Below the pieces are notes generated by a model. It was not told the origin of the DNA. It did no database searches and worked only from the letters and a program-made list of their open reading frames with translations. The translations under genes were made by a program, and so were the position numbers. From Brucella pituitosa (GTDB taxonomy: Bacteria > Pseudomonadota > Alphaproteobacteria > Rhizobiales > Rhizobiaceae), in contig NZ_PYSY02000002.1 in the NCBI RefSeq assembly GCF_003049685.1, positions 682,001 to 746,000 on the forward strand: a DNA stretch of 64,000 nt. The letters run 5' to 3'. Shown piece by piece: positions 24,537-33,920 of the stretch (positions are counted from its first letter, which is position 1; every line of letters starts with the position of its first letter).

Positions 24537-24563
24537 AAACCGGAGCTTTGCTCCGGTTTTTTT
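24537..24563 (+). terminator. Terminator after bfr
   Basis: AACCGGAGC-TTT-GCTCCGGTT hairpin followed by a run of seven T. Confidence 0.9.
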
Positions 24564-24635
24564 GTTTTGGCTTTCGTAAAGGTGTGCGAACACATAGGCT
24601 TGTTTTTTCAGAATCCAAGCCCGTGGAAGTTTATC

Positions 24636-25100
24636 ATGACCGATACCACCATATCCATTCGCAAAGCCATTGACGCCGATCTTACGGCGATTGTAGCCAT
24701 GCTGGCGGATGACGCGCTGGGGGCCACGCGCGAGGATAACAGCAGCCCGCTGAACCAATGCTACATTGACACGTTCAAAGCCATAGACAACGATCCCAAC
24801 CAATTGCTTGCCGTGGTCGAGCGTGACGGGATAGTAGTCGGCTGCTTACAGCTCAGCTTCATTCCGGGATTATCGCGCAAAGGCATGTGGCGCGGGCAGA
24901 TCGAGAGCGTGCGCATCACCAGTGATATACGTGGCGGTGGCATAGGCAGACAAATGATTGAATGGGCAATTGAGCAATGTCGCAAACGCAACTGTGGTTT
25001 GGTGCAGCTTACGACCGATAAATCTCGTGCCGACGCGATACGCTTCTACAAGTCTCTCGGCTTTGTTGACAGTCACGAAGGTATGAAATTGTCGCTTTAA
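24636..25100 (+). CDS. GNAT-family N-acetyltransferase
   Basis: A 154-residue acetyltransferase. The acetyl-CoA motif A region reads RITSDIRGGGIGRQMIEWAI (the R/Q-x-x-G-x-G/A loop), and the C-terminal LTTDKSRADAIRFYKSLGF strand-helix is typical of GNAT. The start at 24636 with GGAAG upstream is preferred to 24567, which lies inside the bfr terminator. The substrate is unknown. It is a single gene, converging on the BMP-type binding-protein gene across a shared terminator. Confidence 0.88.
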   Translation: MTDTTISIRKAIDADLTAIVAMLADDALGATREDNSSPLNQCYIDTFKAIDNDPNQLLAVVERDGIVVGCLQLSFIPGLSRKGMWRGQIESVRITSDIRGGGIGRQMIEWAIEQCRKRNCGLVQLTTDKSRADAIRFYKSLGFVDSHEGMKLSL

Positions 25101-25130
25101 TAAGGGCAAATAGTCCGCTGATTAAAAACC

Positions 25131-25160
25131 AAAAAGGGCGCTTGAAGCGCCCTTTTCCTT
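25131..25160. terminator. Bidirectional terminator between the GNAT gene and the BMP gene
   Basis: AAAAGGGCGCTT-GA-AGCGCCCTTTT hairpin with A-rich and T-rich flanks. It serves both converging genes. Confidence 0.88.
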
Positions 25161-25175
25161 TAAGCCTGTCATAGC

Positions 25176-26243
25176 TTATTGCGGCAGCTTGTCGTCAACG
25201 CCAGCAACGTAGAAGTTCAGACCAAGCAAGGTCTTGTCGTCAGCCTGTTCGCCTTCCTTGAGCCACTCGGAGCCGTCCTGCTTCTTGATCGGGCCAGTGA
25301 ACGGCTTAAGTTCACCCGACTTGATCTTGGCTTCGGTTTCCTCGGCCATTTTCTTAACATCGTCCGGCATGTTGGTGTAAGGCGCCATCTTCACGAGGCC
25401 TTCCTTCATGCCCCACCAGATGTTCTGGGTCTTCCACGAACCGTCAAGCACAGCCTTGGCACGGTCGATATAATATGGACCCCAATCGTCAACAATCGCC
25501 GTCAGCTGGGTTTCAGGGCCGAACTTGATCATGTCCGAAGCCTGACCGAAAGCCTTGATGCCGCGCTCATGCGCAACCTGAATTGGTGCGGTCGAGTCCG
25601 TATGCTGGGTGAGAATGTCTACACCCTGATCGACGAGAGCCTTGGCAGCATCCGCTTCCTTGCCTGGATCAAACCACGAATTGACCCAGATGACCTTGAC
25701 CTTGAAATCAGGGTTGATCGACTGTGCACCGAGCATGAATGCGTTGATGCCCTGTACAACTTCCGGCACTGGAACTGACGCGATATAGCCTGCGACGCCC
25801 TTGGTGGACAGCTTGGCTGCAATCTGGCCCTGTACATAGCGGCCTTCATAGAAGCGCGCATTGTAGGCCGCCATGTTATCTGCGGTCTTGTAGCCAGTTG
25901 CGTGCTCAAACTTCACATCCGGAAACTTGGCAGCGACTTTGAGAGTCGGGTCCATGTAACCGAAAGAGGTCGTGAAGATCAGCTTGTTGCCTGCACGCGC
26001 CAGACGCTCAATCGAACGTTCAGCATCCGCACCTTCCGGTACGTTTTCGAGAAAGGTCGTTTCGACCTTGTCGCCAAGAGCTTCGATCATCTCCTTGCGG
26101 GCAACGTCGTGCTGGTATGTCCAGCCGAAATCCCCTGGAGGTCCGATATAGATGAAGCCGATCTTCAGTTTGTCTTCTGCATGTGCCGCCCCACCAAGCA
26201 TAAAGCTGGCCGCGGTGGCGATTGCCAACAGCGTCTTTTTCAT
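25176..26243 (-). CDS. BMP-family ABC transporter substrate-binding protein (nucleoside type)
   Basis: A 355-residue protein of the BMP/Med/PnrA family. The signal peptide is about 22 residues (AAHA). The mature start KLKIGFIYIGPPGDFGWTY is the family hallmark, and ERLARAGNKLIFTTSFGY and VPVPEVVQGINAFMLGAQ are typical. BMP proteins bind purine and other nucleosides. GGAGCGCAGGG precedes the start. It is the last gene of a four-gene importer; the 73-base gap from the permease may allow separate, higher expression. Confidence 0.92.
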   Translation of the reverse strand: MKKTLLAIATAASFMLGGAAHAEDKLKIGFIYIGPPGDFGWTYQHDVARKEMIEALGDKVETTFLENVPEGADAERSIERLARAGNKLIFTTSFGYMDPTLKVAAKFPDVKFEHATGYKTADNMAAYNARFYEGRYVQGQIAAKLSTKGVAGYIASVPVPEVVQGINAFMLGAQSINPDFKVKVIWVNSWFDPGKEADAAKALVDQGVDILTQHTDSTAPIQVAHERGIKAFGQASDMIKFGPETQLTAIVDDWGPYYIDRAKAVLDGSWKTQNIWWGMKEGLVKMAPYTNMPDDVKKMAEETEAKIKSGELKPFTGPIKKQDGSEWLKEGEQADDKTLLGLNFYVAGVDDKLPQ

Positions 26244-26316
26244 GTTCCCTGCGCTCCTTTTTTCACCCTCAAAATAAAACGGCAGACTGTGGGAGCCAGA
26301 CCGCCGTTCAAAACCA

Positions 26317-27237
26317 TTATCTGTCTGGCACGAAAGATTTACCGAGCGACGCAGGTGTATTCATCATCGTCAAACGCCTGTTGCGCGAGATGATGACCAA
26401 AACCACAATGGTCGCGAGATAAGGCAAAGCCGACAAAAACTGCGATGGCAGGCCGAAACCAAGCGCCTGCGCGTGCAACTGACCGATTGTAACCGCACCA
26501 AACAGGTAAGCGCCAATCAGCACGCGCCACGGACGCCATGACGCGAATACAACAAGTGCAAGCGCGATCCAGCCACGCCCTGCCGACATGTTCTCGACCC
26601 ATTGCGGCACATAAACGAGCGAAAGCTGCGCACCGGCAAGCCCTGCACAAGCACCACCAAACAACACAGCGAGATAACGGGTGCGCACCACATGCACGCC
26701 AAGCGCATGCGCCGAGCCATGGCTGTCACCAATGGCACGCAATTGCAGCCCCGCTCTGGTGCGGAACAGGAACCATGTCACGCCAATAACCAGCAGAATG
26801 GAGATATAGAAGATCGGGTCCTGCCCGAACAGGAAACGGCCAACATAAGGAATATCACTGAGATATGGAATGCTGATTGCCTCAAGCCGCACACCCGGCA
26901 TACCGACAAAGCTCTCGCCGAGCATAGCCGAAGCACCGATGCCGAGAATGGTCAGCGCCAGCCCCGTCGCAACCTGATTGGTCACAAGCGTCAGTGTCAG
27001 GAATGCAAAAATGCCTGAAAAGAGACTACCAACAAAGATAGCGGCGATCATGCCAAGCCAGGCCGAGCCTGTATATTGTGCGGCGGCAAAGCCCGAAACC
27101 GCACCCATCAGCATCATGCCTTCGACGCCAAGGTTCAGCACACCAGAGCGTTCGACGACAAGTTCGCCAATCGCTGCAATCAGCAAAGGTGTTGCAGCAG
27201 TTGCAATGGTGAGAAGGATTGCCTGTGTCAGATCCAT
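26317..27237 (-). CDS. ABC transporter permease (nucleoside type, second subunit)
   Basis: A 306-residue BPD_transp_2 permease with eight or nine membrane helices, of the YufQ/NupQ type. It starts [21 protein letters not shown], followed by [13 protein letters not shown], a motif shared by nucleoside and ribose-type permeases. [14 protein letters not shown] and [13 protein letters not shown] follow. It overlaps neither neighbour but is only three bases from the first permease gene, so the two are expressed together. It forms the channel with the 360-residue permease. Confidence 0.92.
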   Translation of the reverse strand: MDLTQAILLTIATAATPLLIAAIGELVVERSGVLNLGVEGMMLMGAVSGFAAAQYTGSAWLGMIAAIFVGSLFSGIFAFLTLTLVTNQVATGLALTILGIGASAMLGESFVGMPGVRLEAISIPYLSDIPYVGRFLFGQDPIFYISILLVIGVTWFLFRTRAGLQLRAIGDSHGSAHALGVHVVRTRYLAVLFGGACAGLAGAQLSLVYVPQWVENMSAGRGWIALALVVFASWRPWRVLIGAYLFGAVTIGQLHAQALGFGLPSQFLSALPYLATIVVLVIISRNRRLTMMNTPASLGKSFVPDR

Positions 27238-27240
27238 TAA

Positions 27241-28323
27241 TCACACCTTTCCTGCTGTGCGGCCCGCTACAAAGCGGATGCGATAATGGATGAGTGTGTC
27301 GCAGGCGAGCACGAAGAACAGGATCATGCCCTGAAACACGCGGGCCGATTTTTCCGATATGCCGATGGCAACCTGTGCGGCCTCGCCGCCCAGATAAGAC
27401 AGCGCAAGCACAAAACCTGCGGCTATGGCCCCGAGTGGATTAAGACGACCAAGAAAGGCAACGATGATCGCCGTAAAACCGTAACCGGGTGAAATGACTG
27501 GACGAAGCTGGCCAATGGCACCCGATGTTTCCGCAATACCGGCGAGACCCGCAAGCGCACCTGAAACAGCGAAGACAAAGAAGACCAGCTTGCCGGAACT
27601 GAAGCCAGCAAACCGCCCTGCCCTTGGGCTTTGCCCGATGACCTTGACCTCGAAACCCTTGAGCGTTTTGGCCAGAAGGAACCAGACAGCAACAGCGGCA
27701 ATGATTGCAAAGATGAAGCCCCAATGGGCGCGACCCGATGCGCTCCAGATTTCCGGCAATACTGCACTCGGATTGAACTGGCGTGTTTCCGGGAAGTTAT
27801 AGCCTTCAGGATTGCGCCATGGTCCACGCACCAGCCAGTCAAGGAACAGCTGCGCGACATAGACCAGCATAAGGCTCGTCAGAATTTCATTGGTGTTGAA
27901 ACGAACCTTGAGCAGCGCCGGAATGGACGCATAGGCGGCACCACCTGCCATGCCCATCAGCATCATCAGCGGCAAAACGATCCAGAGCTGCAATTCAGGA
28001 AACATGACCGGTAAAATGGAGCCGGTTATTGCACCGATAATGAACTGACCTTCAGCTCCAATATTCCAGTTATTGGATAAGAAACAGACGCAGAGACCCA
28101 CCGCAATCAGGATAAGCGGCGTCGCCTTGACCAGCAACTCATGCCACGACCACACATCAAGCAACGGCTCAACGAAAAAGACGTAAAGCGCCTGAAACGG
28201 GTCTTTGCCCATCAGTGCAAAAGCGAGGCCACCAAAGACCATCGTGAGCGCAAGCGCCAGCAAAGGTGAAACTGCACTGAAGATTTTTGAAGGCTGAGGC
28301 CGTTTGACAAGTTCTATCCGCAT
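27241..28323 (-). CDS. ABC transporter permease (nucleoside type, first subunit)
   Basis: A 360-residue BPD_transp_2 permease of the YufP/NupP type, with about ten membrane helices. The conserved SNNWNIGAEGQFIIGAITGS segment near residue 85, then NTNEILTSLMLVYVA and GAIGQLRPVISPGYGFTAI, identify the family. It shares its start base with the end of the ATPase gene (one-base overlap), so translation is coupled. Together with the other permease it would carry nucleosides into the cell. Confidence 0.92.
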   Translation of the reverse strand: MRIELVKRPQPSKIFSAVSPLLALALTMVFGGLAFALMGKDPFQALYVFFVEPLLDVWSWHELLVKATPLILIAVGLCVCFLSNNWNIGAEGQFIIGAITGSILPVMFPELQLWIVLPLMMLMGMAGGAAYASIPALLKVRFNTNEILTSLMLVYVAQLFLDWLVRGPWRNPEGYNFPETRQFNPSAVLPEIWSASGRAHWGFIFAIIAAVAVWFLLAKTLKGFEVKVIGQSPRAGRFAGFSSGKLVFFVFAVSGALAGLAGIAETSGAIGQLRPVISPGYGFTAIIVAFLGRLNPLGAIAAGFVLALSYLGGEAAQVAIGISEKSARVFQGMILFFVLACDTLIHYRIRFVAGRTAGKV

Positions 28324-29888
28324 TATGCTGCCCCTGCCTGATCCGTGCCGGATACACCGCCCATGAGAAGGCCGATCTTTTCCAGCGTCACTTCGGCAAT
28401 GGGCATAGGATCAGAAAGCGCACCATGGTTCATGACAGCAATACGGTCGCTGATTTCAAGCAGTTCATCGAGATCCTGACTAATGACGAGAACGGCAGAG
28501 CCGGAACGGGCCAGATCGAGCAGTGCCTGACGGATATGCGCCGCAGCGCCTGCATCCACGCCCCATGTCGGCTGGTTTACAACCATGACAGACGGAGAGC
28601 GATCGAGTTCACGGCCAATAATGAATTTCTGAAGATTCCCGCCAGACAATGCTGAAGCTGGCGGGTTTTCAGCGCTTTTGCGAACGTCCATCGTTTCAAT
28701 AATGCGCTTTGCAGCCGAGCGCAGAGCGCTTTCCGCAATCAGCTTCAGTTTGCCACCGCGCAAAAACGCTTTCGCATCAGTCTTATAACGCGACAGGAAG
28801 AGATTATCCGTCAACGGCAGGGATGGCACGGCACCATGGCCAAGTCGTTCTTCGGGGACAAAGGCTGCGCCCATCAAACGTCTTTCGCTGATACCGAGCT
28901 TGCCTGCATCCTTGCCGCGAATGCGCACGGCAGACGCTGATGATTGAAGAAACTCACCGGAGACAGCTTCAAAAAACTCGCCTTGCCCGTTGCCCGCCAC
29001 ACCTGCAATACCAACAACTTCACCTGCCTTTACCGAAAGCGAGATATTGTTGAGAGCGGTCGAAAACGGGCCGCGCGGGGCCTGAGACAAATTTTTGATT
29101 TCAAACAGTAGCGTGGCCGCAGTTTCAGCCACATCAATCGGTCTGCGCGCTACGACTTTGATATCATTGCCAACCATCATGCGGGCGAGCGACGCCGCAG
29201 TTTGCTCTCGCGGATCGCAATGCGCGACCACCTTACCATGACGAAGCACGGTCGCGCGGTCACACAGCCGCTTCACCTCTTCAAGGCGATGGCTGATATA
29301 AAGGATCGACTTGCCTTCTGATTTCAGGCGCTCCAGCGTCTCAAATAAACGATCAGCTTCCTGTGGTGTCAGCACTGAAGTCGGCTCATCGAGAATGATC
29401 AGATCCGGCTCTTGCAGGAGACAACGCACAATCTCGATACGCTGACGCTCGCCCACCGAAAGATCGCCAACATGCGCCTGCGGATCAATCGGCAGGCCAT
29501 AGGCTTTTCCGATCTCGCGGGCACGCTTCGCCACTTCAGGGAGCGGCAGTGAACCATCAAGAGACAGGGCAATATTCTCGGCCGCAGTCAGCGAGTCAAA
29601 CAGGGAGAAATGCTGGAAAACCATACCGATGCCCAGCTTCCTTGCTGTACCGGGCTGGGTAATGGTGACGCGTTCACCCTTCCAGACGATTTCGCCTTCC
29701 AGCGGCTGCAACGCGCCGAATAGCATTTTAACGAAGGTGGATTTCCCAGCACCATTTTCGCCCAGAAGCGCGTGGATTTCCCCCTCTGCAATGACGAGAT
29801 CTACCGCGTCGCAGGCTCTGAGTTGACCAAATACTTTGGTGAGCCGGCGGACATCCAAAAGAGGCCGGTCGGATAAAGGCGCTGACAT
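28323..29888 (-). CDS. ABC transporter ATPase with two nucleotide-binding domains (nucleoside/sugar type)
   Basis: A 521-residue double ATPase. The N-terminal domain has Walker A GENGAGKST near residue 43, the LSVGERQRIEIVR signature and LIILDEPTSVLT. The C-terminal domain has the degenerate first motif GVAGNGQGE usual in this family and the LSGGNLQKFIIGREL signature. The layout is that of RbsA/YufO-like proteins. It is the first gene of the importer operon, with CGGGGA just before the ATG. The substrate is inferred from the BMP-type binding protein. Confidence 0.93.
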   Translation of the reverse strand: MSAPLSDRPLLDVRRLTKVFGQLRACDAVDLVIAEGEIHALLGENGAGKSTFVKMLFGALQPLEGEIVWKGERVTITQPGTARKLGIGMVFQHFSLFDSLTAAENIALSLDGSLPLPEVAKRAREIGKAYGLPIDPQAHVGDLSVGERQRIEIVRCLLQEPDLIILDEPTSVLTPQEADRLFETLERLKSEGKSILYISHRLEEVKRLCDRATVLRHGKVVAHCDPREQTAASLARMMVGNDIKVVARRPIDVAETAATLLFEIKNLSQAPRGPFSTALNNISLSVKAGEVVGIAGVAGNGQGEFFEAVSGEFLQSSASAVRIRGKDAGKLGISERRLMGAAFVPEERLGHGAVPSLPLTDNLFLSRYKTDAKAFLRGGKLKLIAESALRSAAKRIIETMDVRKSAENPPASALSGGNLQKFIIGRELDRSPSVMVVNQPTWGVDAGAAAHIRQALLDLARSGSAVLVISQDLDELLEISDRIAVMNHGALSDPMPIAEVTLEKIGLLMGGVSGTDQAGAA

Positions 29889-29945
29889 TGTTCCCCGAAT
29901 TTATTTTTTTAAGACCTTATCCAGCAAGATCGCAATTGAAAAGCC

Positions 29946-29983
29946 AAAAAGAAATCGGCGGAGGACATATGCACACCGCCGAT
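29946..29983 (-). terminator. Terminator after the quinone oxidoreductase gene
   Basis: ATCGGCGG and CCGCCGAT form the stem; on the minus strand a T-rich tail (TTTCTTTTT) follows. It separates qor from the downstream nucleoside importer. Confidence 0.82.
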
Positions 29984-30009
29984 ATTTCCAAGGCACAATT
30001 TCATACCCA

Positions 30010-30984
30010 CTATGGGAGCAGGATACTCGCCCCCGTCGTCTTGCGTGCTTCCAGATCTTCATGCGCTTTGCGCACATCTTTGAGCGCATAAGACTGCTTG
30101 ATCTCAATCTTGACTGCACCGCTTGCCACAACGTCAAAGAGATCGTTTGCGGTTCTCTCCAGATCGGGGCGCTTCGCCACGTAGTTGAACAATGTAGGGC
30201 GGGTCGCAAAAAGCGATCCCTTCTGCGCAAGAATGTTCAGATCAAATGGCGGGATTGTTCCGGAAGACTGGCCGAAGCACGCAAACATGCCAAGCGGCTT
30301 CAACACATCGAGCGAACCCATATAGGTGTCGCGACCAACCGAGTCATAGACAACATCCACGCCTTCGCCGGCGGTCAGTTCCTTGACACGCTCGACAAAA
30401 TTTTCCGTGCGATAGTTGATGACATGGTCATAGCCATGCGCCCTGGCTAGCGCGATCTTGTCTTCTGAACCCGCCGTTCCGATGACGGTTGCACCAAGAT
30501 GCTTGGCCCATTGACCTGCGATAAGGCCAACGCCGCCTGCAGCCGCGTGAAAGAGGATCGTGTGGCCGGGTTTAACAACAAAGGTCTGACGCAGCAGATA
30601 TTGCGCCGTCATCCCCTTGAGCATCATCGCAGCAGCCGATTTCAGCTCAATCGTTTCCGGCACTATCAATAGACGACTAGCAGGCAGGATACGTTCATCG
30701 GCATAAGAACCCGGTGTCGCAGCATAGGCGACACGATCACCAAGCTTGATGTCATCGACGCCAGAACCAACAGCAACGACAATGCCTGCGCCTTCATTGC
30801 CGGGAATGAACGGCATCTGTGCCGCCTTGTATAGCCCGGTGCGGAAATAGACATCGATGAAGTTCAGGCCAATTGCCTCGTGGCGCACCTTCACCTCACC
30901 CGGACCTGGATCACCAATTTCAATCTGTTCATATTGCAGAACGTCAGGACCACCCGTCTGATGGACACGAATTGCATTGATCAT
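30010..30984 (-). CDS. qor: NADPH:quinone oxidoreductase (zeta-crystallin type MDR)
   Basis: A 324-residue medium-chain dehydrogenase without zinc ligands, the quinone reductase group. It has NFIDVYFRTGLY near residue 41, FIPGNEGAGIVVAVG, and the NADPH motif AAAGGVG near residue 150 with HLGATVIGTAGS after it. It reduces quinones or enals with NADPH. The start overlaps the stop of pcs (ATGA), so it is read from the same mRNA. Links between it and lipid synthesis are not obvious. Confidence 0.92.
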   Translation of the reverse strand: MINAIRVHQTGGPDVLQYEQIEIGDPGPGEVKVRHEAIGLNFIDVYFRTGLYKAAQMPFIPGNEGAGIVVAVGSGVDDIKLGDRVAYAATPGSYADERILPASRLLIVPETIELKSAAAMMLKGMTAQYLLRQTFVVKPGHTILFHAAAGGVGLIAGQWAKHLGATVIGTAGSEDKIALARAHGYDHVINYRTENFVERVKELTAGEGVDVVYDSVGRDTYMGSLDVLKPLGMFACFGQSSGTIPPFDLNILAQKGSLFATRPTLFNYVAKRPDLERTANDLFDVVASGAVKIEIKQSYALKDVRKAHEDLEARKTTGASILLP

Positions 30985-31793
30985 GATGCTTCTCCAGTCG
31001 TTGTGTTCTTGGCACTCGCAGCTTCAGCGGCAATCACCGCAGCCGTCCGACCAAGATTGGGGAAGAATTGCATGATGGCACCGATGAAGTAGATATAAAG
31101 CCCTGTCACAGTGATACCGACACGCACCCAGAGCGGTGCATCCAGCGTGTAATACAGGCCTGCCGCACCGAAAGCGCACCACAGTAGGAAGACAGTCAGG
31201 TTCAATGGACGCAGACGCACCACGCGCACAGGATGCAGGAAACTGATCGGCAGGAAAGAGAGGATCGCTGAAGCAACGACGATGGCGAAAGCTTCCCACT
31301 CGCCGGGTCTGACGATAAAGAGCGTGAACACCACCATGTTCCAGACAACCGGGAACCCCTTAAAGAAATTCTCTTTCGTCTTCATTCCCGTGTCAGCGTA
31401 GTAAATAGCGCTCGAAACCACGATGATTGCGCCAGATATAAAGGACAGGTTTGTCCCCATAAAACCGCTTTGATAAAGCGCGAAGGCCGGTATCAGAACG
31501 TAGGTCACATAGTCGATGATATTGTCGAGCAATTCGCCGGACCAGTTGGGCAGCACATATTTGACTTCGAGCTTGCGCGCGATTGGGCCATCGATACCAT
31601 CGACGAACAGAGCCAGACCCAACCACCACCACATTGCGGTGTAGCGGCCATCACTCGCCGCAACGATCGACAGAAACGCAAGAAACGAGCCTGATGCCGT
31701 GAGAAGATGAACAGAAAATGCCTTTGCCTGCGGCGCTGTCACTTTCTTGGCTTTGAGTTTTCCGGTCAGTCTGGTTTTCACGCCGTTCGCCAT
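30981..31793 (-). CDS. pcs: Phosphatidylcholine synthase
   Basis: A 270-residue CDP-alcohol phosphotransferase with about eight membrane helices that joins CDP-diacylglycerol and choline. The catalytic motif is D65-G66 then D68-G69-x2-A72-R73, then G86, D90 and D94, with a 12-residue gap before the glycine. This is the spacing described for Pcs rather than the common eight. Phosphatidylcholine membranes are a Brucella/rhizobial trait needed in the host. The N-terminal stretch is lysine-rich. It overlaps qor by four bases. Confidence 0.94.
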   Translation of the reverse strand: MANGVKTRLTGKLKAKKVTAPQAKAFSVHLLTASGSFLAFLSIVAASDGRYTAMWWWLGLALFVDGIDGPIARKLEVKYVLPNWSGELLDNIIDYVTYVLIPAFALYQSGFMGTNLSFISGAIIVVSSAIYYADTGMKTKENFFKGFPVVWNMVVFTLFIVRPGEWEAFAIVVASAILSFLPISFLHPVRVVRLRPLNLTVFLLWCAFGAAGLYYTLDAPLWVRVGITVTGLYIYFIGAIMQFFPNLGRTAAVIAAEAASAKNTTTGEAS

Positions 31794-32081
31794 TTCTCTT
31801 GAAGGCTGCCCTCAATCTTCCAGCGTTCATTCTGCCGGGTGCGGGTCAGCCAATATAACTCTGAGGCTCTGAGCCAAAAAGTCGTGATCTTGCATAAAGC
31901 TTTCCCCGAATAAGGCGAAAAGAGCAAGTAAGTCATGAGACAAAACCGCCCTCATTCCACCAAAGATTAGGTTTTAATTAACGCGACATTGGCCTTTTCG
32001 GCCTATTTGCGTTTAAGTGCGGCTGAACCAGAACGAATAAGAATCGCTTTCGGCCAGCATTTTGGCGAAGGATAGAATACG

Positions 32082-33326
32082 ATGAATGACGTGGTTGTCG
32101 ATAAGCCCCTCACCGAGATCGTCATCAGTGGCGGTGGACCAGCCGGGATGATGGCAGCACTTGCGTTGAGTGCAAAAGGCTATCGGACAGCGTTGCTAGG
32201 CCCTGAAACCGACAAAAGCGACCGTCGCACGACCGCACTCATGATGCCTGCAATTCGCTTTCTCGAAGAGATTGGCGTTTGGGGCGACATTGCTCCGGAA
32301 GCAGCTCCTCTCGCCTCGATGCGCATTGTTGACGCAACCCGTCGTCTCATCCGCAGCCCGGCGGTTACATTTCGCGCTGGCGAGATTGATGAAGTGGCTT
32401 TCGGCTACAACATTCCAAATGCGGCACTCAATCAGAAACTTGCGGAAGCGGTTGAGAAGAACAGCGCGATTGAGCGCATCACGCTTCCGGCCATCGAATA
32501 TCGTAACAACGACGATCACGTAACGATCACGCTCAAAGGCGGCGATACGCTCCACACCCGCCTTGTTGTTGCTGCCGATGGCCGCAACTCAGCCGCACGC
32601 GAAGCCGCAGGCATTCGCACGCGCCGCTGGAGCTATCCGCAGACAGCTGTTGTGCTGTCGTTCAGCCATACGGTCGATCATGAAAATATCTCGACCGAGT
32701 TTCATACCGAAGAAGGGCCGTTCACACAGGTTCCGCTCAAGGGCAAGCGTTCCAGCCTTGTCTGGGTGGTTAATCCTGGACGTGCAGAAACGCTGCTCGC
32801 ACTTGATGATGAAACGCTTGGTCAGCGCATTGAAGAAATGATGCAGTCCATGCTCGGTAAGGTCACTCTGGACATCCGTCCACAGGCATGGCCTCTGTCT
32901 GGTCTGGTTCCGCATGCTTTTGCCGCCAAGCGTACGGTGCTGATAGGCGAAGCTGCTCACGTGTTTCCCCCAATCGGCGCGCAGGGCCTTAATCTCGGGA
33001 CGCGCGATGTGGAAACGCTTGTGAAGGCCATTACAAGTGATCCATCGGATCCCGGTTCGGATCGTGTCACGCGCGCTTATGATCGCGGCCGCCGCCCAGA
33101 TATTCTGGCGCGCACAGGATCTGTTGATGCATTGAACCGGTCGCTACTGTCACCAATGCTGCCAGCACAGATTGCGCGCGGCGTGGGCCTCGAAATGCTG
33201 CGTTCATTCGCACCGCTCAGAGCATTCTTCATGCGCGAGGGTTTGCGTCCCGGCAGTGGTTTTTCGCAGTTTATGCCCAAGCTTCCAAGCTTGGCCGAAC
33301 GCGGGAAAACGTCACCAAAGCAATAA
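32082..33326 (+). CDS. UbiH/VisC-family FAD-dependent hydroxylase
   Basis: A 414-residue flavin monooxygenase. The FAD Rossmann motif ISGGGPAGMMAALAL begins near residue 15. The second motif, LIGEAAHVFPPIGAQGLNLG, near residue 286 has E where D is usual. The family includes UbiH, UbiF and UbiI, which hydroxylate the ubiquinone ring. It is a single gene, divergent from pcs. Which ring position it acts on cannot be told. GAAGGATAGAATACG precedes the ATG. Confidence 0.9.
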   Translation: MNDVVVDKPLTEIVISGGGPAGMMAALALSAKGYRTALLGPETDKSDRRTTALMMPAIRFLEEIGVWGDIAPEAAPLASMRIVDATRRLIRSPAVTFRAGEIDEVAFGYNIPNAALNQKLAEAVEKNSAIERITLPAIEYRNNDDHVTITLKGGDTLHTRLVVAADGRNSAAREAAGIRTRRWSYPQTAVVLSFSHTVDHENISTEFHTEEGPFTQVPLKGKRSSLVWVVNPGRAETLLALDDETLGQRIEEMMQSMLGKVTLDIRPQAWPLSGLVPHAFAAKRTVLIGEAAHVFPPIGAQGLNLGTRDVETLVKAITSDPSDPGSDRVTRAYDRGRRPDILARTGSVDALNRSLLSPMLPAQIARGVGLEMLRSFAPLRAFFMREGLRPGSGFSQFMPKLPSLAERGKTSPKQ

Positions 33327-33396
33327 AGCGCTCCAATAATCGACCCTGAAACCTCCCGCAGCTTTATTTCGGCGCGCGGTGAACTACATATGTCTT

Positions 33397-33732
33397 ATGA
33401 GTATGGCACAGATAAAACACGCTAAGTTTCAGATCGGACAGGTGGTCAAGCATCGACTGTTTCCCTTCCGCGGGATCATTTTCGACGTCGATCCGGAATT
33501 CGCCAATACGGAAGAATGGTATGAATCCATTCCCGAAGAAGGGCGTCCGCGTCGCGATCAGCCATTCTACCATTTGCTGGCTGAGAATTCAGAGTCGGAA
33601 TATGTGGCCTATGTTTCGGAACAGAACCTTGTTCCTGATCTCAGCGATGAACCGCTTCGCCATCCACAGCTCAACGACATGTTTGAGCGCCTGGAAAACG
33701 GATCATATCGTGTAAAACTGCACGCAAACTGA
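33397..33732 (+). CDS. hspQ: Heat shock protein HspQ
   Basis: A 111-residue member of the YccV/HspQ family: the KFQIGQVVKHRLFPFRGIIF opening, DPEFANTEEWYESIP, then QPFYHLLAE and YVSEQNLVPD strands. HspQ in enterobacteria modulates Lon and DnaA stability. The start among GTG 33379, ATG 33397 and ATG 33403 is not settled; 33397 fits the family length and has a GGTGA upstream. A 105-bp palindromic element follows the stop. Confidence 0.9.
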   Translation: MSMAQIKHAKFQIGQVVKHRLFPFRGIIFDVDPEFANTEEWYESIPEEGRPRRDQPFYHLLAENSESEYVAYVSEQNLVPDLSDEPLRHPQLNDMFERLENGSYRVKLHAN

Positions 33733-33737
33733 GCTTT

Positions 33738-33842
33738 ATACCAAGGCGGCTCAAGATGCCAACGCATCACGCCTTGATAAAGTTCAATTGCCACTCAGGC
33801 TTAACCAAAGTCCAATGAGTTTCACTCAATGAACTTTGGTAT
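33738..33842. repeat. 105-bp palindromic element with a strong hairpin (Bru-RS-like family C)
   Basis: The ends ATACCAA and TTGGTAT are inverted, 105 bases apart. The right part (33804-33840) forms a strong hairpin with arms ACCAAAGT and ACTTTGGT plus an inner CAATGAG/CTCAATG pair. Size and extragenic position match the elements at 15703 and 17811, but the sequence differs, so it is a separate family. It lies between hspQ and the IalB-type gene. Confidence 0.6.
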
Positions 33843-33870
33843 TACGGGTTCTTTCATTGAATAGTGCAAC

Positions 33871-33900
33871 AAAAAAGGGCGCTTTGAAGCGCCCTTTTAA
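33871..33900. terminator. Terminator after the IalB-family gene and hspQ
   Basis: AAAAGGGCGCTT-TGA-AGCGCCCTTTT hairpin with A and T tracts on both sides. It is nearly the same as the one at 25131 and works in both directions. Confidence 0.87.
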
Positions 33901-33920
33901 ATTCCTTGCATCAGAACAGC

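Noticed and set aside
33379..33396. GTG start for hspQ giving an N-terminal MNYICL extension
   Set aside because: The extra six residues do not fit the family start, and ATG 33397 lies closer to the expected N-terminus.
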